NCBI RefSeq assembly: GCF_001667885.1
Contig: NZ_LZJW01000132.1
Location: 1 to 64,000 of the forward strand
Source: Mycobacterium scrofulaceum
GTDB lineage: Bacteria; Actinomycetota; Actinomycetes; Mycobacteriales; Mycobacteriaceae
Reading direction: 5' to 3'
DNA length: 64,000 nucleotides
In this document: positions 34,880-42,847 of the stretch, in pieces
Position numbering within the stretch: the first letter of the stretch is position 1
How the letters are laid out: every line of letters starts with the position of its first letter
Made by a program: the position numbers and the translations under genes
The notes under the pieces: model-generated
What the model saw: the letters and a program-made list of their open reading frames with translations, nothing else
Database searches by the model: none
Told to the model about the DNA's origin: nothing

Positions 34880-36283
34880 TCAGCGGATCCGGGGCCGGAA
34901 TTCGGCGCCCCGCGACGTCGGATCGTGCCCGGTGAGCACCACGTCGGGGATGTCCGTGCGTTCGCGGGGATCCGGGAATCGGGCGGGCATCGGCTCGAAG
35001 ATCGCGGGACGGTCGTAGCCGGGCGGCGGGGGCGGAAACGGCGCGGATCGCTCGATCAGGGAGGCGTAATACGGCAGCCACTTGCCGTGGTTGAACGTCA
35101 CCGCGGCAACGACGCGGCCCCGGTAGCCGTAGGCGGCCGCGAAGCGGCGTTGCTCGACCGAGCCCTGCGTGAAAACGATCTCGTCACCGAACGAGCACAC
35201 GCCGACGCTTTTGATGTTGACGCCGAACTGCCCGGACCAGAACGAGGGCAGTGGCAGGTGCGGCCGCCGCCCCGTCTCCAGACTGATCATGTTGTTGGCC
35301 GCGACCTCGGCACCGAAAACGGCGTTGTCCCAATGCTCTTGCGACATGAATTGGTACTCGTAGAGCACGTGCGGGGCGCGCGCCACGTCGCCGGCGACGA
35401 AAATGTTGTCGGTGACCACCCCGTTGATGTCGAACGCGCGGCAGCCGGCGTCGCAGGCCACTCCCCAAAAACCGCTCGCGAGCTGCGCCCCGTCGAGCCA
35501 TTCCACGTTGCGGATCGAGCCCAACGAGGCCACGACGACGTCGACCTCGAGCACCGTGCCGTCGGACAGGCGGGCCGCGCGGACGTGGCCGTCGGCGTCC
35601 CCGTCGAGGCCATCGACCGCGACACCGGTGCGCAGGTCGACTCCCGCCTCGATCTGCATCTGCGCGGCGATGTCGCCGATCACACCGCCCAGCGCACCCG
35701 CCAGCGGCGCCTTGCCGCGCTCGGCGACGGTCACCGGAAGGTCGAGCTCGCGGCACACCGAGGCGATCTCCGAGCCCACGAAACCGGAGCCGACGATGAG
35801 CACCCGGCGCGGCCGAGCCTTCAACGCGGCAGCCAGCTTCGCCGCGTCGTCGCACGTGCGCACGGCGAACAATCCCTGCAGCGCTGCCTCTTCGGGGTTG
35901 AACCAGGGGCGCGCCCTGGTGCCGGTGGCGATCAGCAGCCGGTCATAGTCGACCTTCTCGCCGTTGGCCAGCAACACCTGGCGGTTGGACCGGTCCAGCC
36001 CCACCGCCGCCACACCGAGCCGCCAGTGCGCGTCGACGGGCCGCAGGCGGGGCAGCTTGGTGTGGTCGGCGGGCACCCAGCCCTTCAGAACCTGCTTGGA
36101 CAACGGCGGTCGGTCGTAGGGTTCGTGGGGCTCGTCACCGATGATGGTCAGTTCGCCCCGAAACCCTTTCTCCCGCAGGGCCTCCGCCGCTCGCAAGCCC
36201 GCCAGGGAGGCGCCGACGATGACTATCCGGCCCTCTGCCCTGAAGGTCTCAACCAGCTGGCTGACCAGCGAACCCGTTCTCAT
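34880..36283 (-). CDS. NAD(P)H ferredoxin reductase for the P450 system
   Basis: A 467-residue FAD enzyme that passes electrons from NAD(P)H to the adjacent ferredoxin. FAD site: RIVIVGASLAGLRAAEAL (GxSxAG) and EPYDRPPLSKQVL, the classic putidaredoxin-reductase-like start. NAD site: RVLIVGSGFVGSEIASV. NIFVAGDVARA and EHWDNAV belong to the C-terminal FAD-binding region. Its ATG overlaps the ferredoxin stop by 4 bp (ATGA), and the P450 begins 12 bp after its stop. Cytosolic. Confidence 0.93.
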   Translation of the reverse strand: MRTGSLVSQLVETFRAEGRIVIVGASLAGLRAAEALREKGFRGELTIIGDEPHEPYDRPPLSKQVLKGWVPADHTKLPRLRPVDAHWRLGVAAVGLDRSNRQVLLANGEKVDYDRLLIATGTRARPWFNPEEAALQGLFAVRTCDDAAKLAAALKARPRRVLIVGSGFVGSEIASVCRELDLPVTVAERGKAPLAGALGGVIGDIAAQMQIEAGVDLRTGVAVDGLDGDADGHVRAARLSDGTVLEVDVVVASLGSIRNVEWLDGAQLASGFWGVACDAGCRAFDINGVVTDNIFVAGDVARAPHVLYEYQFMSQEHWDNAVFGAEVAANNMISLETGRRPHLPLPSFWSGQFGVNIKSVGVCSFGDEIVFTQGSVEQRRFAAAYGYRGRVVAAVTFNHGKWLPYYASLIERSAPFPPPPPGYDRPAIFEPMPARFPDPRERTDIPDVVLTGHDPTSRGAEFRPRIR

Positions 36284-36495
36284 ACGGTGTCCCGGTCGGC
36301 CGGGGGCTCCACTTCGAGGATGATCGCCTGCACAGGACAGGAAGCCGCCGCACGCAGCACCCGCTGTCGCGCGGCTTCGTCGGGATTGGGGTCGTAGGCG
36401 AGCGCTTCTTCACCGACGAGCCGCAATACGTCGGGCGCCAATGGGACGCACTGCGCGTAGCCCTGGCACTTGTTGAGATCGACGACCAGCCGCAT
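36280..36495 (-). CDS. [3Fe-4S]-type ferredoxin with Tyr in the cluster motif
   Basis: A 71-residue ferredoxin. The cluster ligands are Cys10 and Cys16 (NKCQGYAQCVPL) and Cys53 (AASCPVQA). The position that is a fourth Cys in [4Fe-4S] proteins is Tyr13, so a [3Fe-4S] cluster is expected. Mycobacterial P450 ferredoxins with varied residues at this place are known. GGAGGTC upstream supports the ATG at 36495. It starts the ferredoxin-reductase-P450 operon and should be the electron carrier to the P450. Confidence 0.93.
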   Translation of the reverse strand: MRLVVDLNKCQGYAQCVPLAPDVLRLVGEEALAYDPNPDEAARQRVLRAAASCPVQAIILEVEPPADRDTV

Positions 36496-36613
36496 GACCC
36501 GACCTCCGCCCGTCGGCTACCAGCCTTCTTTGAGGGCAGATTACTTCGCCGTGTGCGTCGGCCACAGGCTTCCCGAAAGATTCGCCTCCGTGCGGCGGTC
36601 GCGGCGGCGTCAG

Positions 36614-36865
36614 TCAGGCACCCAGATTGCGGAATGCCGTGTCGAGCTCCTCGGCCTGCTCGGCCAGTTCATGCTCCGAGAGCTGTGCGCCGCCGGCGCG
36701 ATCGAGCACCTCCTGGCGCGTCGCGATCTGCAGGGCGCCACGGTAATCCGGTGATTCCAACTCCGCCGCCGACGCGATGTCGATGCGGCCCTCGATCGCG
36801 ACCAGCACGGCGTCCTCATCCTGGCGATCCAGCAGCCGCCGGACATCCTCAGCGCTGACGCTCAT
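36614..36865 (-). CDS. small hypothetical protein, end of the ADH operon
   Basis: An 83-residue acidic protein (ATG 36865) starting MSVSAEDVRRLLDRQDEDAV. It is mostly helical (TRQEVLDRAGGAQLSEHELA, then EQAEELDTAFRNLGA) and has no cysteine. No known domain recognised. It begins one base after the stop of the upstream membrane-protein gene, so it is the last member of a four-gene operon. Confidence 0.72.
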   Translation of the reverse strand: MSVSAEDVRRLLDRQDEDAVLVAIEGRIDIASAAELESPDYRGALQIATRQEVLDRAGGAQLSEHELAEQAEELDTAFRNLGA

Positions 36866-36866
36866 G

Positions 36867-37133
36867 TCAGGACACCCCAACCATTTTCATCACGAGCAGC
36901 ACCGCGACCGCCAGGAACACCACGGCAAAGACGCACACGCCGATCACCGTGAGTACGGAGCTGGGGGTGAACCGCCGGGTCGCGGGCGGTTGATGCTCGC
37001 CCACACCCGCGGTTTGCGGGGCGGCGGGGGGAGTGGTCCCCGCGGGGACACCCCCTCCCGGCTCGAGGCCGGGCGTTTGTACCGGGTCGGGGTTGGGGGG
37101 TTGCGCGGTCATCGCTGACACCGGTCCTTTCAT
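36867..37133 (-). CDS. single-pass membrane protein with Pro-rich tail
   Basis: An 88-residue protein: about 50 Pro/Gly-rich residues (QPPNPDPVQTPGLEPGGGVP) are followed by one membrane helix (VLTVIGVCVFAVVFLAVAVL) near the C-terminus, an orientation like a tail-anchored protein. Its ATG overlaps the alcohol dehydrogenase stop by 4 bp (ATGA); an ATG at 37112 with AAAGGA upstream is an alternative. Function unknown; the partner could be the ADH or SRPBCC protein. Confidence 0.72.
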   Translation of the reverse strand: MKGPVSAMTAQPPNPDPVQTPGLEPGGGVPAGTTPPAAPQTAGVGEHQPPATRRFTPSSVLTVIGVCVFAVVFLAVAVLLVMKMVGVS

Positions 37134-38335
37134 GGGCTTTCACTGTGGGACGCACCGGCTTTCATACCGGGCCGCATCGCCACCCGGATGCAGTCGTCCT
37201 TCTTGTTCTTGAACAGGTCGTAGGCCCGCACGCCGTCCTCGAGCGGCAGGACGTGGCTGATCAGCTTGGCGGGATTCAGGTCGCCCTGTTCGACGTAGTC
37301 GAACAGCCGGGCCATGTAGCGCTGACCGTGCTGTTGGGCCGTTTTGAGGGTCAGCCCTTTGTTGGTCAACACACCCGTCGGAAATTTGTCGGTCAGCCCG
37401 TACACCCCGAGGACCGAGACCACTCCACCCTTGCGGCAAGCCAGGATCGCCTGTCGCAGCGCGTTGGCGCGGTCGGTCTCCATCCGCAGGAATTGCTTGG
37501 CACGGTCGTAGAGCTGCTGCACGCCGGTGCCGTGGCCCTCCATGCCGACCGCGTCGATGCAGGCGTCCGGCCCCCGCCCGCCCGTCATCTCGCGCAGCGT
37601 CTCGTGCACGCTGTCGACCGCCGTGTAGTCGATCGTTTCCAATCCGAACTCGTTCTGCGCCAACGCGAGTCGCTCCGGGATTCGGTCGACGACAATCGCG
37701 CGTTCGGCGCCGAGCAGCAGCGCGATGCGGGCGGCCATCAAGCCCACGCCACCGGCGCCCCAGACCGCGATGGTGTCTCCTCCGGCGATGTCGCAGAAGT
37801 CGGCGCCCATGAACCCGGTGGGGACCGCGTCGGAGAGAAAGAGCGCCTGTTCGTCGCTGATATCGCCCGGGATGGCAAAGCAATTCGCGTCGGCGAACGG
37901 CACGCGAACGTACTGCGCGTGCGAGCCCGCGTAGCCGCCGAACGGATGGGTGTAGCCATAGATTCCACCGGAGGGATAACCCAGCAGCGGCTGTTGCAGC
38001 TCGGCGTTGGGGTTGGTGGTGTCGCAGCACGAATACAACTCGTTCTCGCAATACCAGCACTGGTTGCAGGCGATGAATGACGGCACCACCACCCGGTCGC
38101 GCACCTTGGTGTCGCGCACCTCCGGTCCCGTCTCCACCACGACGCCCATGAATTCGTGGCCGAAGACATCGCCCTCGCGCATTCCGGGCAGGTAGCCGTC
38201 GATGAAGTGCAGATCCGATCCACACGTGGTGGTCAGCCGGACTTCGACGATCGCGTCGTGGGGGTTGAGGATCTTGGGGTCGTCGACCGTCTCCACCGAA
38301 AGATCGTTGACGCCGTTCCAGCACAGCGCGCGCAT
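37130..38335 (-). CDS. zinc-dependent alcohol dehydrogenase (formaldehyde-dehydrogenase-like)
   Basis: A 401-residue MDR enzyme. Catalytic-zinc residues are in TTCGSDLHFIDG and GHEFMG; the structural zinc lobe is CNQCWYCENELYSCC with four spaced Cys. The NAD fold shows VWGAGGVGLMAARIALLLGA and VVDRIPERLALA. Insertions (around residues 120-150) make it longer than ordinary ADH, as in glutathione-independent formaldehyde dehydrogenases. Substrate unknown. It is the second gene of an operon (SRPBCC, ADH, membrane protein, small protein). Confidence 0.92.
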   Translation of the reverse strand: MRALCWNGVNDLSVETVDDPKILNPHDAIVEVRLTTTCGSDLHFIDGYLPGMREGDVFGHEFMGVVVETGPEVRDTKVRDRVVVPSFIACNQCWYCENELYSCCDTTNPNAELQQPLLGYPSGGIYGYTHPFGGYAGSHAQYVRVPFADANCFAIPGDISDEQALFLSDAVPTGFMGADFCDIAGGDTIAVWGAGGVGLMAARIALLLGAERAIVVDRIPERLALAQNEFGLETIDYTAVDSVHETLREMTGGRGPDACIDAVGMEGHGTGVQQLYDRAKQFLRMETDRANALRQAILACRKGGVVSVLGVYGLTDKFPTGVLTNKGLTLKTAQQHGQRYMARLFDYVEQGDLNPAKLISHVLPLEDGVRAYDLFKNKKDDCIRVAMRPGMKAGASHSESP

Positions 38336-38351
38336 GCTCGCCGCCTTTCGC

Positions 38352-38846
38352 TTACCGCGCGGACTTCCGCGCGCTGGGGTTGTTCCGGATGGTCGGCACC
38401 TCGCCGGTTTGCATGAGCGCCCGCAGCCGGTACAGCGCCTTGAACGTTGCCGCGCCTGCCAGCAAGCCCGGTGCCGGTGCTGAGACGCGCAGGGTCACCT
38501 CGGTGCCCAACTTGCCCGGGGCGGGCCGATAGCCGACGGTTATCTGGTTCTTGTCGCGGGTGCCGACGAATCGAAGCCCTTCGGGCTCCGGGACCAACTC
38601 CGATTCCCACAGCACTTTCGGCCCGGTCAGCGACCGCCAGCTGTAGCGCTCCGGCCCGCGGCGCTCGACCTCGGCGATGTCACCGAGTACCACCGACATC
38701 TGCTCGGGGTCGCGCCAGAACTGTTCGATCCGCTCGACGGGGCAGGCTATGGTGACCGTCTGCCCGGTGGCGTGGCGGGGACGCGCGCCGGCGACCGTCT
38801 TGACCGCTCCCAACACCTGTTCTTTCGCGAAATCCAGATAGCTCAC
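38352..38846 (-). CDS. SRPBCC (START-like) family protein
   Basis: A 164-residue protein starting VSYLDFAKEQVLGAVKTVAG (GTG at 38846, GAAGGGAG upstream). The SRPBCC fold is seen in VTIACPVERIEQFWRDPEQM, RYSWRSLTGPKVLWESEL, FVGTRDKNQITVGYRPAPG and LRVSAPAPGLLAG. These cyclase/polyketide-like helix-grip proteins bind hydrophobic ligands. First gene of the four-gene ADH operon, 16 bp before the ADH start. Confidence 0.82.
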   Translation of the reverse strand: MSYLDFAKEQVLGAVKTVAGARPRHATGQTVTIACPVERIEQFWRDPEQMSVVLGDIAEVERRGPERYSWRSLTGPKVLWESELVPEPEGLRFVGTRDKNQITVGYRPAPGKLGTEVTLRVSAPAPGLLAGAATFKALYRLRALMQTGEVPTIRNNPSARKSAR

Positions 38847-38983
38847 GCCGCTCCCTTCGTTGGGGCGTTGCATTCCCATCCAGGACGGGCCCAAACGAGT
38901 TGCTGCGTTTACTCCGCCGACGGACGGCGCACTCGGCCGCATCGCGTTGCGTATGAGCGGTATTGAGGCCCCGGGGCCGCTGT

Positions 38984-39238
38984 CTAGCCTTCGGTGCGCG
39001 GGGTGGGGCTCTGCGCGGATTCCCATTTCGACTCGAGCGACCTGGTCACCGTGGTGCCGGCGGCCAGCTCGAGCTGGAAGGTCTCCCCGTCGCCGGCCTC
39101 GAACGTGACGACATACCCGTCTTCGGTGGCATCCTTGAAGACCACTTTGTAGGGCTGGTCACCAGAGCCGCGGTCGACGGCGATGATGTCGCCGGGGGAG
39201 ACGTCGTCGATGGGGTCGTTACCGGAGACTTCGGACAT
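38984..39238 (-). CDS. small acidic hypothetical protein
   Basis: An 84-residue acidic protein starting MSEVSGNDPIDDVSPGDIIA. It consists of short beta strands (YKVVFKDATEDGYVVTFEAG, FQLELAAGTTVTRSLESKWE) and looks like a small beta-barrel of mycobacterial DUF-type stress proteins; I do not recognise a named family. A longer frame to 39343 lacks family-like sequence. It is alone on the minus strand, upstream of the divergent CsbD gene. Confidence 0.65.
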   Translation of the reverse strand: MSEVSGNDPIDDVSPGDIIAVDRGSGDQPYKVVFKDATEDGYVVTFEAGDGETFQLELAAGTTVTRSLESKWESAQSPTPRTEG

Positions 39239-39462
39239 GCCTCCGACGGTAGCCGATCGAAATCCCGCAGCGCAGCGCGAGGCCCGTCTTGCGCGCGACT
39301 TGTGTTGAGGCGCTGGCCAATTCGTCGACGCGAGGGCGCCCATCCGGACGTCCGCCCATGGTGACCCAGATCACAGGCGTGTTTGATCCGGGCTATCGGT
39401 GGAACCACTGGGCGTGACACGAACTAACGCAATTCTTGGCTAACGCCGCAAGGAGACTTTCG

Positions 39463-40020
39463 ATGAGCGAGCACAACAAAGCCGACGAAGCGCGCAGGGG
39501 CCTGATCGATTCGGTCAAAGGCAAAGCCAAAGAGGTGTTCGGGGCCGTCACCGGCAACGAGTCGCTGACCGCCGAAGGGCAGCTCGAGCAGACCCAGGCG
39601 CACGAGCGCAAGGAAGCCAACGCGACGGAGGCCGTCGCCGAGGCGCAGGCCAAGGAGGCACAAGACGCCGCGGCCGAGGCCAAGGCGGAGGGCGCCCAGC
39701 AACGGGTCGCCGCGAATGCCCAGGCCGTCGCGGCCGAGGAGTCGATCGAGGCCCAGGAGGCGGCTCAGAAGCGTGCGGCCGAGGAGGCCGCGCGGCGGCG
39801 GGCCACCACCGAGATCACCCAAGCGGAACTGGACGCGCAGCGGGAAGCGCAACGAGCGAAAGCCGAAGAACGCGCCGAGATCCGTGAGGCGTCCGAGGAG
39901 GTCGTCGACGCCGTCGCCGAGCACCAGACGTCGGTGCAGGTGGCCCGCAACGAACAGTCGGAGGCCGATCGCCTGCGGCGCCAAGCCCAGGACGTGACCG
40001 ACGAAGCCGACCTGCCCTGA
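39463..40020 (+). CDS. CsbD-like stress protein with long coiled-coil tail
   Basis: A 185-residue protein (ATG 39463, AAGGAG at 39450). Residues 1-50 form a CsbD-like domain (SVKGKAKEVFGAVTGNESLT, then AEGQLEQ); the rest is a highly charged Ala/Glu/Arg helix (AEAQAKEAQDAAAEAKAEGA and further repeats). CsbD proteins are general-stress proteins in other bacteria, with unknown mechanism. The coiled-coil extension makes it three times the usual length. It is followed by a gene of similar composition, 26 bp away. Confidence 0.85.
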   Translation: MSEHNKADEARRGLIDSVKGKAKEVFGAVTGNESLTAEGQLEQTQAHERKEANATEAVAEAQAKEAQDAAAEAKAEGAQQRVAANAQAVAAEESIEAQEAAQKRAAEEAARRRATTEITQAELDAQREAQRAKAEERAEIREASEEVVDAVAEHQTSVQVARNEQSEADRLRRQAQDVTDEADLP

Positions 40021-40046
40021 CGGCGGGCCAGACACAGGAGAAGTTG

Positions 40047-40721
40047 ATGAAGATATCCGAAGTTCCGTTGGCAGTTCTGCGCTTTCACTACCAACTGGCC
40101 CGTTTCCCGCTGCAGGTCATCGAGGATCGGGTCGTCACCCGGATCCCGTCCGAAGCGCCAGCGCGGCTGCTCTTCGAGCGCTCGTTGGGCATGCTCGACG
40201 CCACCGTCGGCAATGCGCTCGCGGACCCGAATCTGGTCGAGCGCGGGACGGCGCTCGTCGAACGCAGCGACGCGCTGGGCCGGGCCGCGCAGCTGGACGC
40301 GAAGGCCGCGGCCAGAAAGGAACAGGCCGACGCGAAGCTTCGGGGCGCCCGCGACGAGGCGATCGAAGACCGTGAACAGGCGCAGGCGGCCACCCAGCAG
40401 GAGATCAAAGAGGCGCGGCAGAGCGCCGAACAACGCAAACGCGCGGCAACGCAGTCGGCCCAGCAGCAGAGCGCGGCGGCGAAACGGCGCGCCGACGAGG
40501 CGGCCGACCGGCAGAAGCGGACGGTCGAGTCGGCCAAACGCCAGGTGGAGACCCGGACGCAGGCCACCGAGAAGGCCGTGTCCAAGGCCGCGGCGGCGAA
40601 GATCGACGAGGCCGAGGACAAGCTGGGCGACGCCGCCGCCAAGCGCGCCGAGGCGGACCGTGTCGCCCAGCTGGCGGACGTCGAGAAGCAGCAGCGCCAG
40701 GAGGAGCGGGCGACAGACTGA
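40047..40721 (+). CDS. coiled-coil protein paired with CsbD-like gene
   Basis: A 224-residue protein (ATG 40047; CAGGAG upstream). The N-terminal 75 residues are hydrophobic helical (LAVLRFHYQLARFPLQVIED, LLFERSLGMLDATVGNALAD); the rest is a long Lys/Arg/Glu/Ala coiled coil (ARKEQADAKLRGARDEAIED and on). Some databases name such proteins IF2-family translation factor, but no GTPase motif is present, so that name is unsupported. It likely forms an operon with the CsbD gene. It may be a scaffold or filament protein; function unknown. Confidence 0.78.
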   Translation: MKISEVPLAVLRFHYQLARFPLQVIEDRVVTRIPSEAPARLLFERSLGMLDATVGNALADPNLVERGTALVERSDALGRAAQLDAKAAARKEQADAKLRGARDEAIEDREQAQAATQQEIKEARQSAEQRKRAATQSAQQQSAAAKRRADEAADRQKRTVESAKRQVETRTQATEKAVSKAAAAKIDEAEDKLGDAAAKRAEADRVAQLADVEKQQRQEERATD

Positions 40722-40731
40722 CTGCCGCGCG

Positions 40732-41409
40732 TCAGGCGCGCGTCGGCGGACCCTGATTGATCTTGTTGGCGGCGAAGGTCGCGGCCTGGTTGGTCATCCC
40801 GGCGTCGATGTAAGAAACGTGCGCCATGATGTTGCCGCCGCCGGAACAGATCGGGTCGTCGGGGGCACACAGGCTGATCGTCTTGGAGCCATACGCCGGA
40901 TTGATCGTCGGGAGGGGCTGGCCGCCCCACAGCATGGACGAGAACCCGCTGGTGGGCTCCCCGAACAGCGCGACGGCGGCGACGTGATCGGCGACCGAGG
41001 GCGGCATCGCGTTGGTGGCCAGATCGATCACCGTTGAGCCCTGGGAGTAACCGCCCAGCACGATCCTCGAGTTCGGGCAGCTGGCGACGGTGTCCTGGAT
41101 GTGCGTGCTCGCGTCGTTGGATCCGGCGTTCGCGCTGTTGTGGTAGTCGTCGTTGGCCGGGTAGTTGACCGCGTAGACGTCGACGGACTTCCCGCCGAGC
41201 TGCGAGGTCAGCGAGTCCACGAACGCCTGGCCGATGTTGCCCAGACCCGGCTCCTGATGGGTGCCGCGGGCGAAGACCACCGAGACGTCGGAGCAGGCAT
41301 CGGCAGCGGCGGCGGGGAGGGCGGATGGTTCCCAGACGGGGATGCTCAGCGCTGCCCAGGTCGTCGCCACCGAGACACCGACAATGCGGCCAAATCTGCG
41401 TGCACTCAT
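40732..41409 (-). CDS. cutinase-family secreted esterase (Culp/CFP21-like)
   Basis: A 225-residue secreted alpha/beta-hydrolase. A signal peptide (VSVATTWAALSIPVWEPSAL, cleavage near AAADA) precedes the cutinase domain: VSVVFARGTHQEPGLGNIG, nucleophile Ser122 in GGYSQGS, and Asp184/185 with His197 around the disulfide loop CAPDDPIC. All three triad elements are present. It is a paralogue of the gene at 14394-15065, but with canonical SQ. It converges on the coiled-coil gene with 10 bp between stops. Confidence 0.93.
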   Translation of the reverse strand: MSARRFGRIVGVSVATTWAALSIPVWEPSALPAAAADACSDVSVVFARGTHQEPGLGNIGQAFVDSLTSQLGGKSVDVYAVNYPANDDYHNSANAGSNDASTHIQDTVASCPNSRIVLGGYSQGSTVIDLATNAMPPSVADHVAAVALFGEPTSGFSSMLWGGQPLPTINPAYGSKTISLCAPDDPICSGGGNIMAHVSYIDAGMTNQAATFAANKINQGPPTRA

Positions 41410-41490
41410 GGCGAAATCCTGTCACACCGACGGTCACCGCGGTCCCGGCGGTTGGCGCCGCCGCGCCGACGCGACCATCGAAACGCCGAA

Positions 41491-41892
41491 TTACCTTGCA
41501 CTGCAAGGGTTGTCAGCCGGTGGCAGCCGAATGCGGATGGGACCGGTCCACTCGTCGGCGGGATCGACGACGTTGCCGCGCTGCGTGATCTGCACGTCGC
41601 CCGATTCGGCCAGCTTCCGCGCGGCATCCCGGGCGTCGGCCATCAGGTCGCGCCAGTTCTCGCCGCCCACGGCGCGGGCCGCATCCGACGGGCAGATGCT
41701 GCTCTGCGGGCCCCGATGCTCGGTCAACGCGCGGATCGACGATTCGAGCCGTCGGCCGATCGGCCCGTTCGCGAGAGCGATCTCGGCGTGCCGGGCGCCC
41801 GGCCCACCGCCAGCGAGGACCCTTCCGAGTTCGGCGCGCAATCGCTCACCCACCCCACCAGTGAAGAACAACGCGCCCGTGTCCGCCACCAC
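41491..41892 (-). CDS. DUF3253-domain protein
   Basis: A 133-residue protein started by GTG at 41892. The C-terminal ~80 residues match DUF3253: IRALTEHRGPQSSICPSDAA and RDAARKLAESGDVQITQRGN, then VDPADEWTGPIRIRL. The domain looks like a small winged helix and its function is unknown. The N-terminal ~50 residues are Gly/Arg-rich and less typical, so the real start may lie further in. Confidence 0.75.
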   Translation of the reverse strand: MVADTGALFFTGGVGERLRAELGRVLAGGGPGARHAEIALANGPIGRRLESSIRALTEHRGPQSSICPSDAARAVGGENWRDLMADARDAARKLAESGDVQITQRGNVVDPADEWTGPIRIRLPPADNPCSAR

Positions 41893-41958
41893 ATCCGGAA
41901 CCGCGGCCGACGGGCGCCCATTGCATCGATATGCCGGCTGCGCTACCCGTTCTGACGG

Positions 41959-42732
41959 CTAGCGTCCGCGCCACTGGGGCTTGCGCTTCTCCGCCCACGC
42001 CCGAAGCCCCTCCGCGACGTCCTCTGTCGCTCCGGCCACTTTGCGCATGGTCTCGCCGAAGCGGACCGCCTCGATCCACCCCATGTCCGCCGTTCGCCAC
42101 GCGACCTCCTTGGTGGCCCGTTGGGCGAGGGGAGCGGCCTCGGTGAGCGTCCGCGCCCACGCCCGGGCCTCGGCCTGCAGGTCGTCGGGGTCAACGAGTT
42201 TCCAGACCAGGCCGACCTCCTTGGCCCGCGCCGCGCTCATCGGCTTGCCGGTCAGCAGCAGTTCCATGGCGTTGGCCCAGCCGATCCGCTGGGGAAGCCG
42301 GATGGCCCCGACGATGGTCGGCACGCCGATGGACACCTCGGGGAAGCAGAAGCTGGCCTCGGTGCTGGCGATCACGAAGTCGCAGAACAGGACCCCGGTC
42401 ACGCCGTAGCCGATGCAGGGCCCGTGCACCGCCGCGATGGTCGGCTTGAACAGCTCCATTCCGGATTCGAAGGAGTTGATCGTCGGCTTCTCCCAGAAAG
42501 TGCCGCCGAAAGTACCGACCGAACCTTCGCCGTCCTTGAGGTCGCCGCCCGCGCAATAGACGCTGCCGTTGGCGGTCAGGATCGCCACCCACGCGTCCAG
42601 GTCGTCGCGGAACCGCTCCCACGCCGCGTTCAAGTCCTGGCGAAGGGCGCCGTTGATGGCGTTGCGAGCCTCGGGCCGGTTCAGGGTGATGGTGGCGATG
42701 TGGTCGGCCAGCTCATAGGTGACGAGGCTCAT
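41959..42732 (-). CDS. enoyl-CoA hydratase/isomerase family protein (crotonase)
   Basis: A 257-residue crotonase-fold protein. The N-terminal TITLNRPEARNAINGALRQD and the oxyanion-hole loops VYCAGGDLKDG and VHGPCIGYGVTG are clear; ASFCFPEVSIGVPT contains the region of the catalytic Glu. It may act in beta-oxidation or side-chain degradation on an acyl-CoA. No other beta-oxidation gene is adjacent. Divergent from hrpA, with 115 bp between. Confidence 0.9.
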   Translation of the reverse strand: MSLVTYELADHIATITLNRPEARNAINGALRQDLNAAWERFRDDLDAWVAILTANGSVYCAGGDLKDGEGSVGTFGGTFWEKPTINSFESGMELFKPTIAAVHGPCIGYGVTGVLFCDFVIASTEASFCFPEVSIGVPTIVGAIRLPQRIGWANAMELLLTGKPMSAARAKEVGLVWKLVDPDDLQAEARAWARTLTEAAPLAQRATKEVAWRTADMGWIEAVRFGETMRKVAGATEDVAEGLRAWAEKRKPQWRGR

Positions 42733-42847
42733 ACGCCAACCCTAGGGTGCCGAGTGTGGGCCTCACGTACCGAAAGTGGCTCGATTTCGTCCATACGCCC
42801 CACGCTCGGCGGCCGGCCGGGTGGGCCGCGCGCCTACCCTGGCCAAA

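Noticed and set aside
40047..40721. IF2-family translation factor name
   Set aside because: No GTPase motifs; only low-complexity coiled coil would give such a match.
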